Source: Bordetella genomosp. 7
GTDB lineage: Bacteria > Pseudomonadota > Gammaproteobacteria > Burkholderiales > Burkholderiaceae_B
Assembly (NCBI RefSeq): GCF_002261265.1
Contig: NZ_NEVK01000001.1
Coordinates: forward strand, 372,001 to 436,000
Direction: 5' to 3'
DNA length: 64,000 nt
How positions within the stretch are numbered: the first letter of the stretch is position 1; the number at the start of each line of letters is the position of its first letter. The notes beneath the pieces are model-generated. The model saw only the letters and a program-made list of their open reading frames with translations. It did no database searches and was not told the DNA's origin. The position numbers and the translations under genes are program-made. This document shows positions 8,029-17,432 of the stretch, one piece after another.

Positions 8029-9093
8029 ATGGCCCAGGCATCGAATTCCCGTATCAAGGTCGGCATTGTCGGCGGCACCGGCTATACCGGCGTCGAACTG
8101 CTGCGCCTGCTGTCACAGCACCCCCACGTCGAACTCACCGCCATCACGTCGCGCAAAGAAGACGGCATGGCAGTGGCCGACATGTATCCCAATCTGCGCG
8201 GGCGCGTGAAGCTGGCTTTCTCTACGCCCGAAAAAGCCAGGCTTACCGATTGCGACGTGGTGTTCTTTGCCACGCCGCACGGCGTGGCCATGGCTCAAGC
8301 CCAGGAACTGCTCGCCGCCGGCACGCGCATCATCGACCTGGCCGCGGATTTCCGCCTGCAGGACACGGCCGCGTTCGAGCGCTGGTACAAAATGCCGCAC
8401 GCATGCCCCGATGTGCTGTCCGAGTCGGCCTATGGCCTGGTCGAGCTCAATCGCGACGCCGTGGCCAAGGCGCGCGTGGTGGGCAACCCCGGCTGCTACC
8501 CCACCACGGTGCTGCTGGGCCTGGCCCCGGTGCTCGAAAACGGCGCGCAGCTGGTAGATACGCAAACCCTCATCGCCGACTGCAAGTCCGGCGTGTCGGG
8601 CGCAGGGCGCAAAGCCGAAGTGGGTTCGCTGTTTTCAGAAGCCAGCGACAACTTCAAGGCCTATGGCGTCGCGGGCCACCGCCACCACCCCGAAATCACC
8701 GAGCAGCTCGAAAAGCTGGCGGGCGGCAAGGTGGGGCTGACGTTCGTGCCGCACCTGGTGCCCATGATACGCGGCATGTATTCGACGCTGTATGCGCGCA
8801 TCCGTCCCGAAGCCATGGACACCGACTTCCAGGCCCTGTACGAAAAGCGCTACGCCGACGAACCCTTTGTCGACGTCATGCCTGCCGGCAGCCTGCCCCA
8901 AACGCGTTCCGTGCGGGCGTCCAACAACCTGCGCATCGCGCTGCACCGTCCGCAGGGCTCGGGCCTGCTGGTGGTGCTGGTGGTGCAGGACAACCTCGTC
9001 AAGGGCGCTTCGGGCCAGGCGGTGCAGAACATGAACCTGATGTTCGGCCTGCCCGAATCCGCCGGGCTCGAGCACGTTGCCATTCTGCCGTAA
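8029..9093 (+). CDS. argC: N-acetyl-gamma-glutamyl-phosphate reductase
   Basis: A 354-residue ArgC of the long type. It reduces N-acetylglutamyl phosphate with NADPH to the semialdehyde, the third step of arginine synthesis. The Rossmann motif [21 protein letters not shown] is at the N-terminus, and the catalytic cysteine is C156 in [11 protein letters not shown]. The [13 protein letters not shown] loop and the C-terminal [20 protein letters not shown] are typical. TACAAT at 7995-8000 may be its -10 box and ACGGAAG before the ATG its ribosome-binding site. No other arg genes are nearby; downstream is the membrane coiled-coil protein. Confidence 0.97.
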   Translation: MAQASNSRIKVGIVGGTGYTGVELLRLLSQHPHVELTAITSRKEDGMAVADMYPNLRGRVKLAFSTPEKARLTDCDVVFFATPHGVAMAQAQELLAAGTRIIDLAADFRLQDTAAFERWYKMPHACPDVLSESAYGLVELNRDAVAKARVVGNPGCYPTTVLLGLAPVLENGAQLVDTQTLIADCKSGVSGAGRKAEVGSLFSEASDNFKAYGVAGHRHHPEITEQLEKLAGGKVGLTFVPHLVPMIRGMYSTLYARIRPEAMDTDFQALYEKRYADEPFVDVMPAGSLPQTRSVRASNNLRIALHRPQGSGLLVVLVVQDNLVKGASGQAVQNMNLMFGLPESAGLEHVAILP

Positions 9094-9138
9094 TGCCGGC
9101 CGGGCCCGCTGCGCCACGCATCCGGCCCGCCAGTCGTA

Positions 9139-9888
9139 ATGCAGCCCGCACCCGATCCCGCCGTCGCACAGCGTACGCAATCGGCCTGGCGCTGGCCGGC
9201 GTTGTTGTGCGTGCTGGTTATGGGGCTGGCGCTGGGCGCGGCGGCGGGTTGGTGGTACGCGGGCCAATCCGCGGCCTCGGACAACACCGTCGTGGTCACG
9301 TCCGCCCAGATGGCCGCGCACGAAGCCGCCTTGCGCCAGAGTCAGGCCGAAGTCCGTTTCCTGCGGGCCCAGCTTGATACAGCCGATGGCGAAATCGCCA
9401 TCGAGCGCGCCGCGCGCCAAGAGCTCGAAGCCCAGTTGCGCGCCGCCACTACCGAGTTGGGCGCCGTGCGCGACCGGCTCGCCTTTTTTGAACAGTTGCT
9501 GCCGCCGGGGCCGGAGGGCGCGGTCGATATCCGAGGCGCCGAACTCCAGCGCGAAGGGCCCGGCCTGAAGTACCGGGTCCTGCTGATGCGCAGCGGCCGT
9601 GGCGACAGCCCTTTCATCGGCATGCTGCGCTTCCAGGCGGCGGGCGTGCTCAAGGGGGAAACGGTATCAGTAGACCTGGTTCCGATGCAGCTCAAGACCG
9701 ATACGCCGGCCGACCCCGGCGCCGTGCCCGCATCGGGCGGCGGGCCGCTGGCGCTGCAATTCGACCAATACCAGCGCAGCGAAGGGGTGCTGGAAATCCC
9801 CGCGGGTTTTGTCCCCGAAACAGTGACGATCAGCGTGCTCGAGGGCAGCACCGTACGCGCCTCGCGCACGGTCAAGCTCGAATTTTGA
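9139..9888 (+). CDS. membrane-anchored coiled-coil protein (DUF6776-like), function unknown
   Basis: A 249-residue protein with one N-terminal membrane segment (about residues 20-41, ALLCVLVMGLALGAAAGWWY). A heptad-rich coiled coil follows at about 57-118 (AALRQSQAEVRFLRAQLD onward), and then a beta-rich periplasmic domain to the end. The topology predicts a bitopic inner-membrane protein with its C-terminus outside. A gene of this kind between argC and erpA is common in Burkholderiales, but no function is known to me. It starts 45 bp after argC and may be co-transcribed with it. Confidence 0.75.
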   Translation: MQPAPDPAVAQRTQSAWRWPALLCVLVMGLALGAAAGWWYAGQSAASDNTVVVTSAQMAAHEAALRQSQAEVRFLRAQLDTADGEIAIERAARQELEAQLRAATTELGAVRDRLAFFEQLLPPGPEGAVDIRGAELQREGPGLKYRVLLMRSGRGDSPFIGMLRFQAAGVLKGETVSVDLVPMQLKTDTPADPGAVPASGGGPLALQFDQYQRSEGVLEIPAGFVPETVTISVLEGSTVRASRTVKLEF

Positions 9889-9912
9889 GCCTCGCCCCGT
9901 CTGCGCTATAGT
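9885..9912 (+). promoter_or_regulatory. probable erpA promoter
   Basis: TTGAGC (9885-9890) and TATAGT (9907-9912) are separated by 16 bp, and the -35 overlaps the stop codon of the preceding gene. The leader to erpA would be about 60 nt. Confidence 0.6.
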
Positions 9913-9977
9913 GAACACATAGATGGCGGCGCGTCCGCCTGCCTAATATACGGCCCCACGCGGCCAGGAGCTCTACC

Positions 9978-10346
9978 ATGAATGCTGTCACCGAAACCGT
10001 CGACCTCCAGGCGCCTCCGTCGCCGCTGGTCTTCACCGATTCCGCCGCGGCAAAGGTCAAAGACCTGCTGCTCGAAGAAGGCAACCCCGAACTGAAACTG
10101 CGCGTGTTCGTGCAGGGCGGGGGCTGTTCGGGTTTCCAGTACGGCTTCACGTTCGATGAAGCCGTCAACGACGACGACACCGTGCTCGACAAGAACGGCG
10201 TGCAGTTGCTGGTCGACCCCATGAGCTTCCAGTATCTGGTCGGCGCCGAAATCGACTACAAAGAAGATCTCGAAGGCGCCCAGTTCGTCATCCGCAACCC
10301 GAACGCCAGCACCACCTGCGGCTGCGGATCTTCGTTCTCGGTGTAA
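9978..10346 (+). CDS. erpA: iron-sulfur cluster insertion protein ErpA
   Basis: A 122-residue A-type carrier that delivers [4Fe-4S] clusters to apo-proteins, including enzymes of isoprenoid synthesis and respiration. The three cluster ligands are C50 in [11 protein letters not shown] and C114 and C116 in [11 protein letters not shown], the normal spacing. The N-terminal 15 residues are a short acidic extension. It has its own promoter (9885-9912) and terminator, so it is probably monocistronic, and it is convergent with anmK. Confidence 0.97.
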   Translation: MNAVTETVDLQAPPSPLVFTDSAAAKVKDLLLEEGNPELKLRVFVQGGGCSGFQYGFTFDEAVNDDDTVLDKNGVQLLVDPMSFQYLVGAEIDYKEDLEGAQFVIRNPNASTTCGCGSSFSV

Positions 10347-10370
10347 GTCAGCCCCGCCAGGCTGCATGCA

Positions 10371-10393
10371 AGCCCCCGGCATGGGGGCTTTTT
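10371..10393 (+). terminator. intrinsic terminator of erpA
   Basis: AGCCCCC (10371-10377) pairs with GGGGGCT (10383-10389), leading into a T-run ending at 10393. Confidence 0.9.
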
Positions 10394-10407
10394 CATTTTG
10401 CGCCGGC

Positions 10408-11544
10408 CTACGCCGGATACAGCGCGCCCAATACACGCGGCCCGCGCGCGCCGGTAACCTGCGGCACGCCGGCTGGCGTGCGGTCTAGGAAGGCTTGCGC
10501 CAGCCATGCGAATGCCAGCGCTTCGACCCATTGGGCGGGAACGCCTTCGGCGTCGGTGGGCTTTACGGGCCTTTGCAGGCAAGCAGCCAGTTCGCGCATC
10601 AGCCCCGGGTTACGCGCGCCGCCTCCGCACACCAGCACGTCGACGGCGCCCGGGGCGGCCTGATGCAGGGCGTCGGCGACAGTCTGCGCGGTAAACCGCT
10701 GCAGGGTGGCCTGCACGTCGGCTGGCGCTGGCGCGGGGCCCCCATAGCTGCGCATGCGCTCATCCAGCCACGCGGCGTTGAAAAGGTCGCGCCCGGTGGA
10801 TTTGGGAGCAGGTAGTGCCAGCCAAGGCTCGCTGGCCAGCAGGTGGTCAAGCAAGTGTTGCAGGACACGTCCGCTGGCTGCCCACTGGCCCGCGTCGTCA
10901 TAGGGCTGGCCGGTGTGGCGCTGGCACCAGAGGTCCAGCAGTACGTTGGCCGGGCCGGTGTCCAGGCCGCGCGGCGCCGCACCGGGCGATAGCAGTGTCA
11001 GGTTCGCGATACCGCCCAGGTTGAGCACGGCGCGTTCGTGGGCGGCCTGGAACATGGCCGCATGGAACGGCGGCACGAGCGGCGCGCCTTGCCCGCCGGC
11101 CGCCACGTCGCGGCTGCGGAAATCGGCCACCACATTGATGCCGGTGAGTTCGGCCAGCAATGCCGGGGCGTTCAACTGCACCGTATAGGCCAGGTCGGGC
11201 CGATGGCGTACGGTTTGCCCGTGCGCGCCGATGGCGCTGACAGCGCCGGCTTCTGTGCCGGACTGGGCCAGCAATGCCCGCACGGTTTCGTCGTACAGGC
11301 GCGCCAGCGCCTGCCCTGCCAGCATGGCGCGGTGCAGTTCGTCGGCGCCGCTGCGGTTCAGCGCCAGCAGCTCATCGCGCAGCGGCCCCGGCATGGGCAG
11401 GGCCGCGGTGGCCAGCACTTCGGGCGCCTGTCCGGGTGCCAGGCGCACCAGCACGCCGTCGGCGCCGTCCATGCTGGTGCCCGACATCAGGCCAATGAAA
11501 AGGCGGCCAGCTACGGGCATATGCTGGCCGCCGGATTGCGTCAT
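10408..11544 (-). CDS. anmK: anhydro-N-acetylmuramic acid kinase
   Basis: A 378-residue cell-wall recycling kinase that opens 1,6-anhydroMurNAc and phosphorylates it to MurNAc-6-phosphate in the cytoplasm. Landmarks are GLMSGTSMDGADGVLV at the N-terminus, HGQTVRHRP, NLGGIANLT, GLDTGPANVLLD and CGGGARNPGLM. The first ATG (MTQSGGQH) is used; an ATG eight codons later is possible. Its start is 18 bp downstream of the stop of the M23 peptidase gene on the same strand, so peptidoglycan hydrolysis and muropeptide recycling are linked here. Confidence 0.96.
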   Translation of the reverse strand: MTQSGGQHMPVAGRLFIGLMSGTSMDGADGVLVRLAPGQAPEVLATAALPMPGPLRDELLALNRSGADELHRAMLAGQALARLYDETVRALLAQSGTEAGAVSAIGAHGQTVRHRPDLAYTVQLNAPALLAELTGINVVADFRSRDVAAGGQGAPLVPPFHAAMFQAAHERAVLNLGGIANLTLLSPGAAPRGLDTGPANVLLDLWCQRHTGQPYDDAGQWAASGRVLQHLLDHLLASEPWLALPAPKSTGRDLFNAAWLDERMRSYGGPAPAPADVQATLQRFTAQTVADALHQAAPGAVDVLVCGGGARNPGLMRELAACLQRPVKPTDAEGVPAQWVEALAFAWLAQAFLDRTPAGVPQVTGARGPRVLGALYPA

Positions 11545-11562
11545 GGCTGGCGCTGCGCAGCC

Positions 11563-12978
11563 CTAGCGGCTGGCCACGTTGGTGGCGGCCTCGGGCAGTG
11601 TTTGCTGGAATTCCTTCAGCAACGCGATTTGCTGCTTGTAGGGCAGCACCGCCGTCTTGAATTTGGCGGCCTCGGCGGCTTCAAGCGGACGCGACACGGG
11701 CAAGTCGGCCGCCAGCGGGTTGACCGGCCGGTTGTCGATCCGGAATTCATAGTGCAGGTGCGGCCCGGTAGCCCATCCGGTAGACCCCACGTAACCGATC
11801 AGCTGGCCTTGCGAGACCTTCGAGCCCTTTTTGATGCCGGGCGCGATGCGGCTCTGGTGCGCGTAGACGGTGGAATACTTGCCGAAATGCTTGATGATGA
11901 CGACGTTGCCGTAGCCGCGCTGCCAGCCGGAGAATTCCACCGTGCCGTCGGCCGTGGAATGGATGGGGGTGCCGGTGGGGGCGGCGTAGTCGACGCCTTT
12001 GTGGCCCATCCAGGTCTTGTGCACCGGATGCATGCGCATGCCGAAGGTCGAGCTGATGCGAGAGAACTTCAGTGCCGTGCGCAGGAAGGCGCCGCGCAGG
12101 CTGGCGCCCTCGAAATCGTAGTAGCTGCCGCTCTTGCCGTCGGGGCTGAACCAGACGGCGCTGTGCGTCTTGCCATTGTTGACGAATTCCAGGGCCAGGA
12201 CACGCCCGGCGCCGGCATAACGGCCCTGGTGCGAGCGCACCTCGTAGACGACGCGGAACTGGTCGCCGCGGCGCAGGTCGCGCAGGAAGTCGATCTTGGA
12301 GCTGAGGATATCGGCCATCTGCATGGTGACCGAATCGGGGATGCCGGCCGCGTCGGTGGCGCCGAACAGCGACGAGCGGATGGTGCCTACGGCTACGCGC
12401 GTCTGGCTTTCGGTGCTGTCGCTGATTTCGCGGGCCGTGTAGGATGTGCTGGAAGGCGTGACCAGGAGCATCCTGGTCGTGACCTGCCCGTTGTTTTCTT
12501 CGCCGGGGGTGTGCACATAGCGCAGCCATACCAGCTTGCCTTCGGCATCGGTGGCAGCTTGCACCGAACGGCCGGGATACAGCTTATAGATGCTGCGGGC
12601 GTCGGGCGACTGGGTAAGAAAGCGCTGCAGCCCGGGCGCGTCGACCTCGAGCCGTTGCAGCACGGAAGCCAGCGTGTCGCCGGGGCGGATGCGGGTTTCG
12701 CTGATATACGGCGCCGCGCTGTCGGTGGCGCTGACGCTGACATCGGTGGGTTCCAGCGACAGCACGCTCTGGATCTGGCGCTGCGGGGGCAGTTCGGTGC
12801 GGTCGGGCTGTTGCACCATGCCCAGCGCGGCGGCGCCGGCGAACAGGCCGATGGCGGTAACCAGAAGAGTGCGGCGGATCAGGCCGGGGCGGCGGGACGA
12901 CGAGGACGCTGAACGGGGGGCGAACAGGGCGGCTATTCTATTGCGGGTGCCGGCCGGGCTGTCTGAGCCTCGATTCAT
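11563..12978 (-). CDS. LysM-like/M23 family murein DD-endopeptidase (MepM-like)
   Basis: A 471-residue envelope protein. A membrane anchor at about residues 35-58 (RRTLLVTAIGLFAGAAAL) follows a basic N-terminus. About 96-145 is a LysM/OapA-like region (RIRPGDTLASVLQRL), then an intermediate domain and a zinc M23 domain at about 310-430. The metal ligands are visible as HKGVDYAAP (about residue 326) and HLHYEF (about 406), with YAHQSR between them. The family cuts peptide cross-links to let the sacculus expand. It is the upstream gene of a probable M23-anmK operon and is divergent from tyrS. Confidence 0.93.
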   Translation of the reverse strand: MNRGSDSPAGTRNRIAALFAPRSASSSSRRPGLIRRTLLVTAIGLFAGAAALGMVQQPDRTELPPQRQIQSVLSLEPTDVSVSATDSAAPYISETRIRPGDTLASVLQRLEVDAPGLQRFLTQSPDARSIYKLYPGRSVQAATDAEGKLVWLRYVHTPGEENNGQVTTRMLLVTPSSTSYTAREISDSTESQTRVAVGTIRSSLFGATDAAGIPDSVTMQMADILSSKIDFLRDLRRGDQFRVVYEVRSHQGRYAGAGRVLALEFVNNGKTHSAVWFSPDGKSGSYYDFEGASLRGAFLRTALKFSRISSTFGMRMHPVHKTWMGHKGVDYAAPTGTPIHSTADGTVEFSGWQRGYGNVVIIKHFGKYSTVYAHQSRIAPGIKKGSKVSQGQLIGYVGSTGWATGPHLHYEFRIDNRPVNPLAADLPVSRPLEAAEAAKFKTAVLPYKQQIALLKEFQQTLPEAATNVASR

Positions 12979-13256
12979 CGTGCGGGACCTTTCAGATGGT
13001 ACGTTGTGGACTCAGGATGCGGGCGCGGGATGCAGGCTGCCCCTGGCGTGCGTAACGGCACGCGGACGGGCTTGCGCCCCTGCGACGCATCGGGTGAACA
13101 ACTGGTATGTAACGAAGACAGCTACTGTAACGGCGACAGTTGCGTATGATTAGGGCCGTATCCTAGCCGATTCGGATAGAATTTTCGACCGACTTTAGGC
13201 CTTTTTTGGCAGTTTTTACACCTTTTTTGCGCCGTCCGCCCCTGTTTCCCCTTGTT

Positions 13257-14486
13257 ATGTCTCAATCCGAAGCCCCTATTACTCCTGAAGTCGAGGCCGA
13301 CCTGCGTGTCGCCAAGCGCGGCTGCGACGAACTGCTGGTCGAGTCCGAATTCGCCCGCAAGCTGGCCAACAGCCGCGCCACGGGCGTGCCGCTGCGCATC
13401 AAGCTGGGGCTGGATCCCACCGCGCCCGACATCCACCTGGGGCACACCGTGGTGCTCAACAAAATGCGGCAGCTCCAGGACCTGGGGCATACCGTCATTT
13501 TCCTGATCGGCGATTTCACCTCGATGATCGGCGACCCCAGCGGGCGCAATTCCACCCGGCCGCCGCTCACGCGCGAGCAAATCGAAGAAAACGCCAAGAC
13601 CTATTACGCCCAGGCCAGCCTGGTGCTGGATCCGGCGCGTACCGAGATCCGTTACAACTCCGAATGGAGCGATCCGCTGGGCGCCCGCGGGCTGATCCAG
13701 CTGGCTTCGCGCTACACCGTGGCGCGCATGATGGAACGCGAAGACTTCACCAAGCGGTTCAAGGGCGGCGTGCCCATCGCCGTGCACGAGTTCCTGTACC
13801 CCCTGATGCAGGGCTACGACTCGGTGGCGCTGAAGTCCGACCTCGAGCTGGGCGGCACCGACCAGAAATTCAACCTGCTCGTGGGGCGCGAGCTTCAGAA
13901 AGAATACGGCCAGGCGCCGCAATGCGTGCTGACCATGCCGCTGCTCGAAGGCACGGACGGCGTCGAGAAAATGTCCAAGTCCAAGGGCAATTACATCGGC
14001 ATTTCCGAAACGCCCGAATCCATGTTCGGCAAGCTGATGTCGATTTCCGACACGCTGATGTGGCGGTATTACGAGCTGCTTTCCTTCCGTTCGCTTGAAG
14101 ATATCGCCGCGCTGAAGGCCGGTATCGATGCGGGGGCCAACCCGCGCGACGCCAAGGTGGCGCTGGCCCAGGAAATCGTGGCGCGCTTCCATTCGCCGCG
14201 CGCCGCCGAAGACGCGCTGGCGGCTTTCCAGGCGCGCTTTCGCGATGGCGCCATTCCCGAGAATATCCCCGAAATCAATATGGCCGGCGCGCCGCTCGGC
14301 ATCCTCAAAGTGCTGCGCGAAGCGGGGCTGGCGGCCTCGGGCGCCGAAGCGCAGCGCAACGTCGAACAAGGCGGCGTACGCGTCAACGGCGACCGCGTTG
14401 AAGACAAATCGTTGCAATTACAGGCGGGCACCTACGTGCTCCAGGTGGGCAAGCGCAAGTTCGCTCGTGTTACCTTGGCAGGGTAG
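13257..14486 (+). CDS. tyrS: tyrosyl-tRNA synthetase
   Basis: A 409-residue class Ic synthetase that charges tRNA-Tyr. The HIGH-type motif is HLGH at residues 60-63 in [12 protein letters not shown], and the KMSKS loop is at residues 238-242 ([13 protein letters not shown]). An S4 RNA-binding domain closes the protein ([12 protein letters not shown]). The ATG at 13257 gives [11 protein letters not shown]; the frame is open 17 codons further up without homology. The upstream leader is rich in T-runs. It is divergent from the M23 peptidase gene with 278 bp between, in which TAGAAT at 13177-13182 is the best -10 candidate. Confidence 0.97.
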   Translation: MSQSEAPITPEVEADLRVAKRGCDELLVESEFARKLANSRATGVPLRIKLGLDPTAPDIHLGHTVVLNKMRQLQDLGHTVIFLIGDFTSMIGDPSGRNSTRPPLTREQIEENAKTYYAQASLVLDPARTEIRYNSEWSDPLGARGLIQLASRYTVARMMEREDFTKRFKGGVPIAVHEFLYPLMQGYDSVALKSDLELGGTDQKFNLLVGRELQKEYGQAPQCVLTMPLLEGTDGVEKMSKSKGNYIGISETPESMFGKLMSISDTLMWRYYELLSFRSLEDIAALKAGIDAGANPRDAKVALAQEIVARFHSPRAAEDALAAFQARFRDGAIPENIPEINMAGAPLGILKVLREAGLAASGAEAQRNVEQGGVRVNGDRVEDKSLQLQAGTYVLQVGKRKFARVTLAG

Positions 14487-14516
14487 GAAGCGCCTACGTT
14501 TTCGCAGGAGCACGAC

Positions 14517-15170
14517 ATGAAACTATCGAGTCTGTCTTTTTCCGATAACGAATCGATTCCCGATCGCTACGCTTTCGGCAAGATCGACCCGCAGTCGCAC
14601 GTCGCACTGGCGGAAAACTTCAATCCGCAGTTTTCCTGGGACGACGTACCCGAGGGCACCCAGTCGTTCGCCCTGATCTGCCACGATCCCGACGTGCCGT
14701 CCAAGCCCGACGACGTCAACCAGGAAGGCCGCGCCGTGCCGGCCGATCTGCCGCGCGTCGACTTCTTTCATTGGGTGCTCATCGACCTGCCGGCCGACCG
14801 TCGCGAAATCGAAGAGGGCTTTTTTTCCAATGGCATCACGCCGCGGGGCAAGGGCGGGCCGCTGGCGCCCGGCGATGCGCGCCAGGGCATCAACGACTAC
14901 ACCACCTGGTTCGCCGCCGACCGCGACATGAGCGGCGACTACTTCGGCTACGACGGGCCTTGCCCGCCCTGGAACGACGAACTGCCGCACCGGTACATAT
15001 TCACCCTTTATGCCCTGGACGTGCCGCGCCTGGACGTGCAAGGCAACTTCAACGGCCACGATGTGCTCAAGGCCATGCAGGGCCACGTGCTGGCCCAGGC
15101 CAGCCTTACCGGCATCTACACCCTCAACCCCGATCTCGCCCCCAAGCAGATCGGCAGCACCTCGGCCTGA
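14517..15170 (+). CDS. YbhB/YbcL family Raf-kinase-inhibitor-like (PEBP) protein
   Basis: A 217-residue cytoplasmic protein of the phosphatidylethanolamine-binding fold. Landmarks are NFNPQFSWDDVPEGTQSFAL, the anion-pocket segment CHDPDVPSKPDDV, DFFHWVLIDLP, the glycine-rich GYDGPCPPWND and PHRYIFTLYALDVP. It is longer than E. coli YbhB because of inserts around residues 60-80 and 115-145. Function in bacteria is poorly defined. It begins 30 bp after tyrS with AGGAG before the ATG, so it may be read from the tyrS promoter. Confidence 0.9.
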   Translation: MKLSSLSFSDNESIPDRYAFGKIDPQSHVALAENFNPQFSWDDVPEGTQSFALICHDPDVPSKPDDVNQEGRAVPADLPRVDFFHWVLIDLPADRREIEEGFFSNGITPRGKGGPLAPGDARQGINDYTTWFAADRDMSGDYFGYDGPCPPWNDELPHRYIFTLYALDVPRLDVQGNFNGHDVLKAMQGHVLAQASLTGIYTLNPDLAPKQIGSTSA

Positions 15171-15187
15171 CGCGCCAACCGCCGGGC

Positions 15188-15346
15188 GTCAGGCTCCGAC
15201 GGCGCCTGACATCGCCCGCGCACGGCAGCCGGCGTCAGTAGGTGTCTGGCACCCTGTCGGGAGCCAGACACCTGTGTTGCTACCACTGCAATACCCTGGC
15301 TTGCTGTGCGAATTCCAGGTGTCAGGCTCCGAAGGTGCCTGACACC
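15188..15346. repeat. cluster of three GTGTC-type hairpin repeats
   Basis: Three related inverted repeats occupy the 380-bp gap before glyA. One is GTCAGGC 15188-15194 with GCCTGAC 15204-15210. The second is AGGTGTCTGGC 15240-15250 with GCCAGACACCT 15263-15273. The third is GGTGTCAGGC 15318-15327 with GCCTGACACC 15337-15346. Similar hairpins recur at 27024, 52571, 54963 and 55053. The rest of the gap, 15347-15551, holds the glyA promoter region; TAAACT around 15492 is a weak -10 candidate. Confidence 0.85.
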
Positions 15347-15551
15347 GCCGTGGCCGGCAAAATGAATCTTTCTCACGCTGACTTGAGCCTGCTTGCAGAG
15401 TAGCAGGCAGATACGCGCCTTTTGAGCGGCCAAGGGCGATTTTCCATTGATTTTCGGCGTCATGGCGCGGGATGCGGGGCGCTGGCGCGGTAAACTACTG
15501 CCCATTCCTCATCCCCGCTTTCCGTCTTTTACGTTCCAGGAACTCCCCGTC

Positions 15552-16799
15552 ATGTTCGACCGCAAACTCACCCTGTCCCAGGTGGACCCCGAAGTCTGGG
15601 CCGCCATCCAGAAAGAAGAAGTGCGCCAGGAACAGCATATCGAGCTGATCGCTTCCGAAAACTACGCCAGCCCCGCGGTCATGGCGGCCCAGGGCACCCA
15701 GCTGACCAACAAGTATGCCGAAGGCTATCCCGGCAAGCGCTACTACGGCGGCTGCGAATATGTCGACGTGGTCGAGCAACTGGCCATCGACCGCCTGAAG
15801 CAGCTGTTTGGCGCCGAAGCCGCCAACGTGCAGCCCAATTCGGGTTCGCAGGCCAATCAGGGCGTATACATGGCTGTGCTAAAGCCGGGTGATACCGTGC
15901 TGGGCATGAGCCTGGCCGAAGGCGGCCACCTGACCCACGGCGCCTCGGTCAACGCATCCGGCAAACTGTACAACTTCGTTTCGTACGGCCTGGACGCCAA
16001 CGAAGTGCTGGACTACGCCCAAGTCGAGCAACTGGCGCGGGAACACAAGCCCAAGCTCATCGTGGCGGGCGCGTCGGCGTACGCGCTGCATATCGATTTT
16101 GAACGCCTGGCGCGCATCGCGCACGACAACGGCGCGCTGCTGATGGTAGACATCGCGCACTACGCGGGCCTGGTGGCGGGCGGCGCCTACCCCAACCCGG
16201 TGCCCCATGCCGACTTCGTCACGTCCACCACGCATAAGTCGCTGCGCGGCCCGCGCGGCGGGGTCATCATGATGAAGTCCGAATACGAGAAGATCATCAA
16301 TTCGGCCATCTTCCCCGGGATCCAGGGCGGCCCGCTGATGCATGTCATCGCCGCCAAGGCCGTGGCCTTCCAGGAAGCCCTGTCGCCCGAGTTCAAGCAG
16401 TACGCCCAGCAGGTGGTCAAGAACGCCAAGGTGCTGGCCGACACGCTGGTCAAGCGCGGGCTGCGCATCGTGTCGGGCCGCACCGAAAGCCACGTGATGC
16501 TGGTCGACCTGCGCCCCAAGGGCATTACCGGCAAGGAAGCCGAGGCGGTGCTGGGCCAGGCGCACATCACGGTCAACAAGAACGCCATCCCCAACGACCC
16601 CGAAAAGCCCTTCGTGACCAGCGGTATCCGGCTGGGCACCCCGGCCATGACCACCCGCGGCTTCACGGAAGCCGAGGCCGAGCTCACCGCCAACCTGATC
16701 GCCGACGTGCTGGACAACCCGCGCGACGAGGCCAACATCGCGGCCGTGCGCGCCCGGGTCAACGAACTGACCGCCAGCCTGCCGGTGTACGGCGGCTGA
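15552..16799 (+). CDS. glyA: serine hydroxymethyltransferase
   Basis: A 415-residue PLP enzyme that converts serine and tetrahydrofolate to glycine and methylene-THF, the main one-carbon source. Landmarks are [40 protein letters not shown] and the PLP lysine K229 in [13 protein letters not shown]. The start is the ATG at 15552 (MFDRKLTL). It is followed after 114 bp by nrdR, a neighbour order common in proteobacteria. A strong hairpin without a T-run (16852-16873) separates the two. Confidence 0.98.
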   Translation: MFDRKLTLSQVDPEVWAAIQKEEVRQEQHIELIASENYASPAVMAAQGTQLTNKYAEGYPGKRYYGGCEYVDVVEQLAIDRLKQLFGAEAANVQPNSGSQANQGVYMAVLKPGDTVLGMSLAEGGHLTHGASVNASGKLYNFVSYGLDANEVLDYAQVEQLAREHKPKLIVAGASAYALHIDFERLARIAHDNGALLMVDIAHYAGLVAGGAYPNPVPHADFVTSTTHKSLRGPRGGVIMMKSEYEKIINSAIFPGIQGGPLMHVIAAKAVAFQEALSPEFKQYAQQVVKNAKVLADTLVKRGLRIVSGRTESHVMLVDLRPKGITGKEAEAVLGQAHITVNKNAIPNDPEKPFVTSGIRLGTPAMTTRGFTEAEAELTANLIADVLDNPRDEANIAAVRARVNELTASLPVYGG

Positions 16800-16851
16800 T
16801 CGTCGGCAGGGCGGCGGCCCGGGTGCCGCCGACTGGCGTATATGCATTTCG

Positions 16852-16873
16852 CGCCGGCCCTTTTGGGCCGGCG
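16852..16873 (+). terminator. strong hairpin between glyA and nrdR (terminator-like, no T-run)
   Basis: CGCCGGCCC (16852-16860), loop TTTT, GGGCCGGCG (16865-16873). It is a nine-pair GC stem but is not followed by T residues, so it may attenuate or stabilise rather than terminate. TACAAT at 16878-16883 just after it could be a -10 for nrdR. Confidence 0.45.
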
Positions 16874-16913
16874 TCGTTACAATACGCCAACTATTTCAGT
16901 GGGGGCCGGCAAT

Positions 16914-17411
16914 ATGAAATGCCCATTCTGCGGCAACGCCGACACACAGGTGGTAGACAGCCGGGTGTCCGAAGAAGGCGATACCATACGGCGTCGCCGC
17001 CGCTGCCTGTCCTGTGACAAGCGCTTTACCACGTACGAACGCATCGAACTGGCCATGCCTTCGGTGGTCAAGCGCAACGGCAGCCGAAGCGACTACGACA
17101 CGGCCAAGCTGCGGGCCAGCCTGTCGCTGGCCTTGCGCAAGCGCCCCGTCAGCACCGAACAGGTCGACAACGTCGTCGCCCGCATCGAAGAAACCCTGCT
17201 GGCCAGCGGCCTGCGCGAAGTGCCTACCGAGCGCATCGGCGAACTTGTCATGGCCGAACTCAAGAAGCTCGACAAGGTGGCATATGTGCGATTCGCCTCG
17301 GTGTACAAGAACTTCGAAGACATAGGCGAATTCGTCGATGCCATCCGCGAAATGCAGGGCCCCATGCTGCCGGGCAAGCTGCGCGGAAATAATCAGGCAG
17401 GGCGGCGCTAG
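16914..17411 (+). CDS. nrdR: transcriptional repressor NrdR
   Basis: A 165-residue repressor of ribonucleotide reductase genes. The zinc ribbon uses C3, C6, C31 and C34 (MKCPFCGN and [10 protein letters not shown]), and an ATP-cone fills about residues 49-139 ([20 protein letters not shown]). Nucleotide binding by the cone controls DNA binding. The frame is open 24 codons upstream, but the family begins at MKCPFC. No nrd box was found in the immediate upstream region. Confidence 0.97.
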   Translation: MKCPFCGNADTQVVDSRVSEEGDTIRRRRRCLSCDKRFTTYERIELAMPSVVKRNGSRSDYDTAKLRASLSLALRKRPVSTEQVDNVVARIEETLLASGLREVPTERIGELVMAELKKLDKVAYVRFASVYKNFEDIGEFVDAIREMQGPMLPGKLRGNNQAGRR

Positions 17412-17432
17412 CGCCTTATCGGCCTGCACATC

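Noticed and set aside
15347-15551. Glycine riboswitch or other metabolite aptamer upstream of glyA
   Set aside because: No tandem aptamer pattern; just one 7-bp hairpin (15387-15393/15402-15408) and weak promoter-like boxes.
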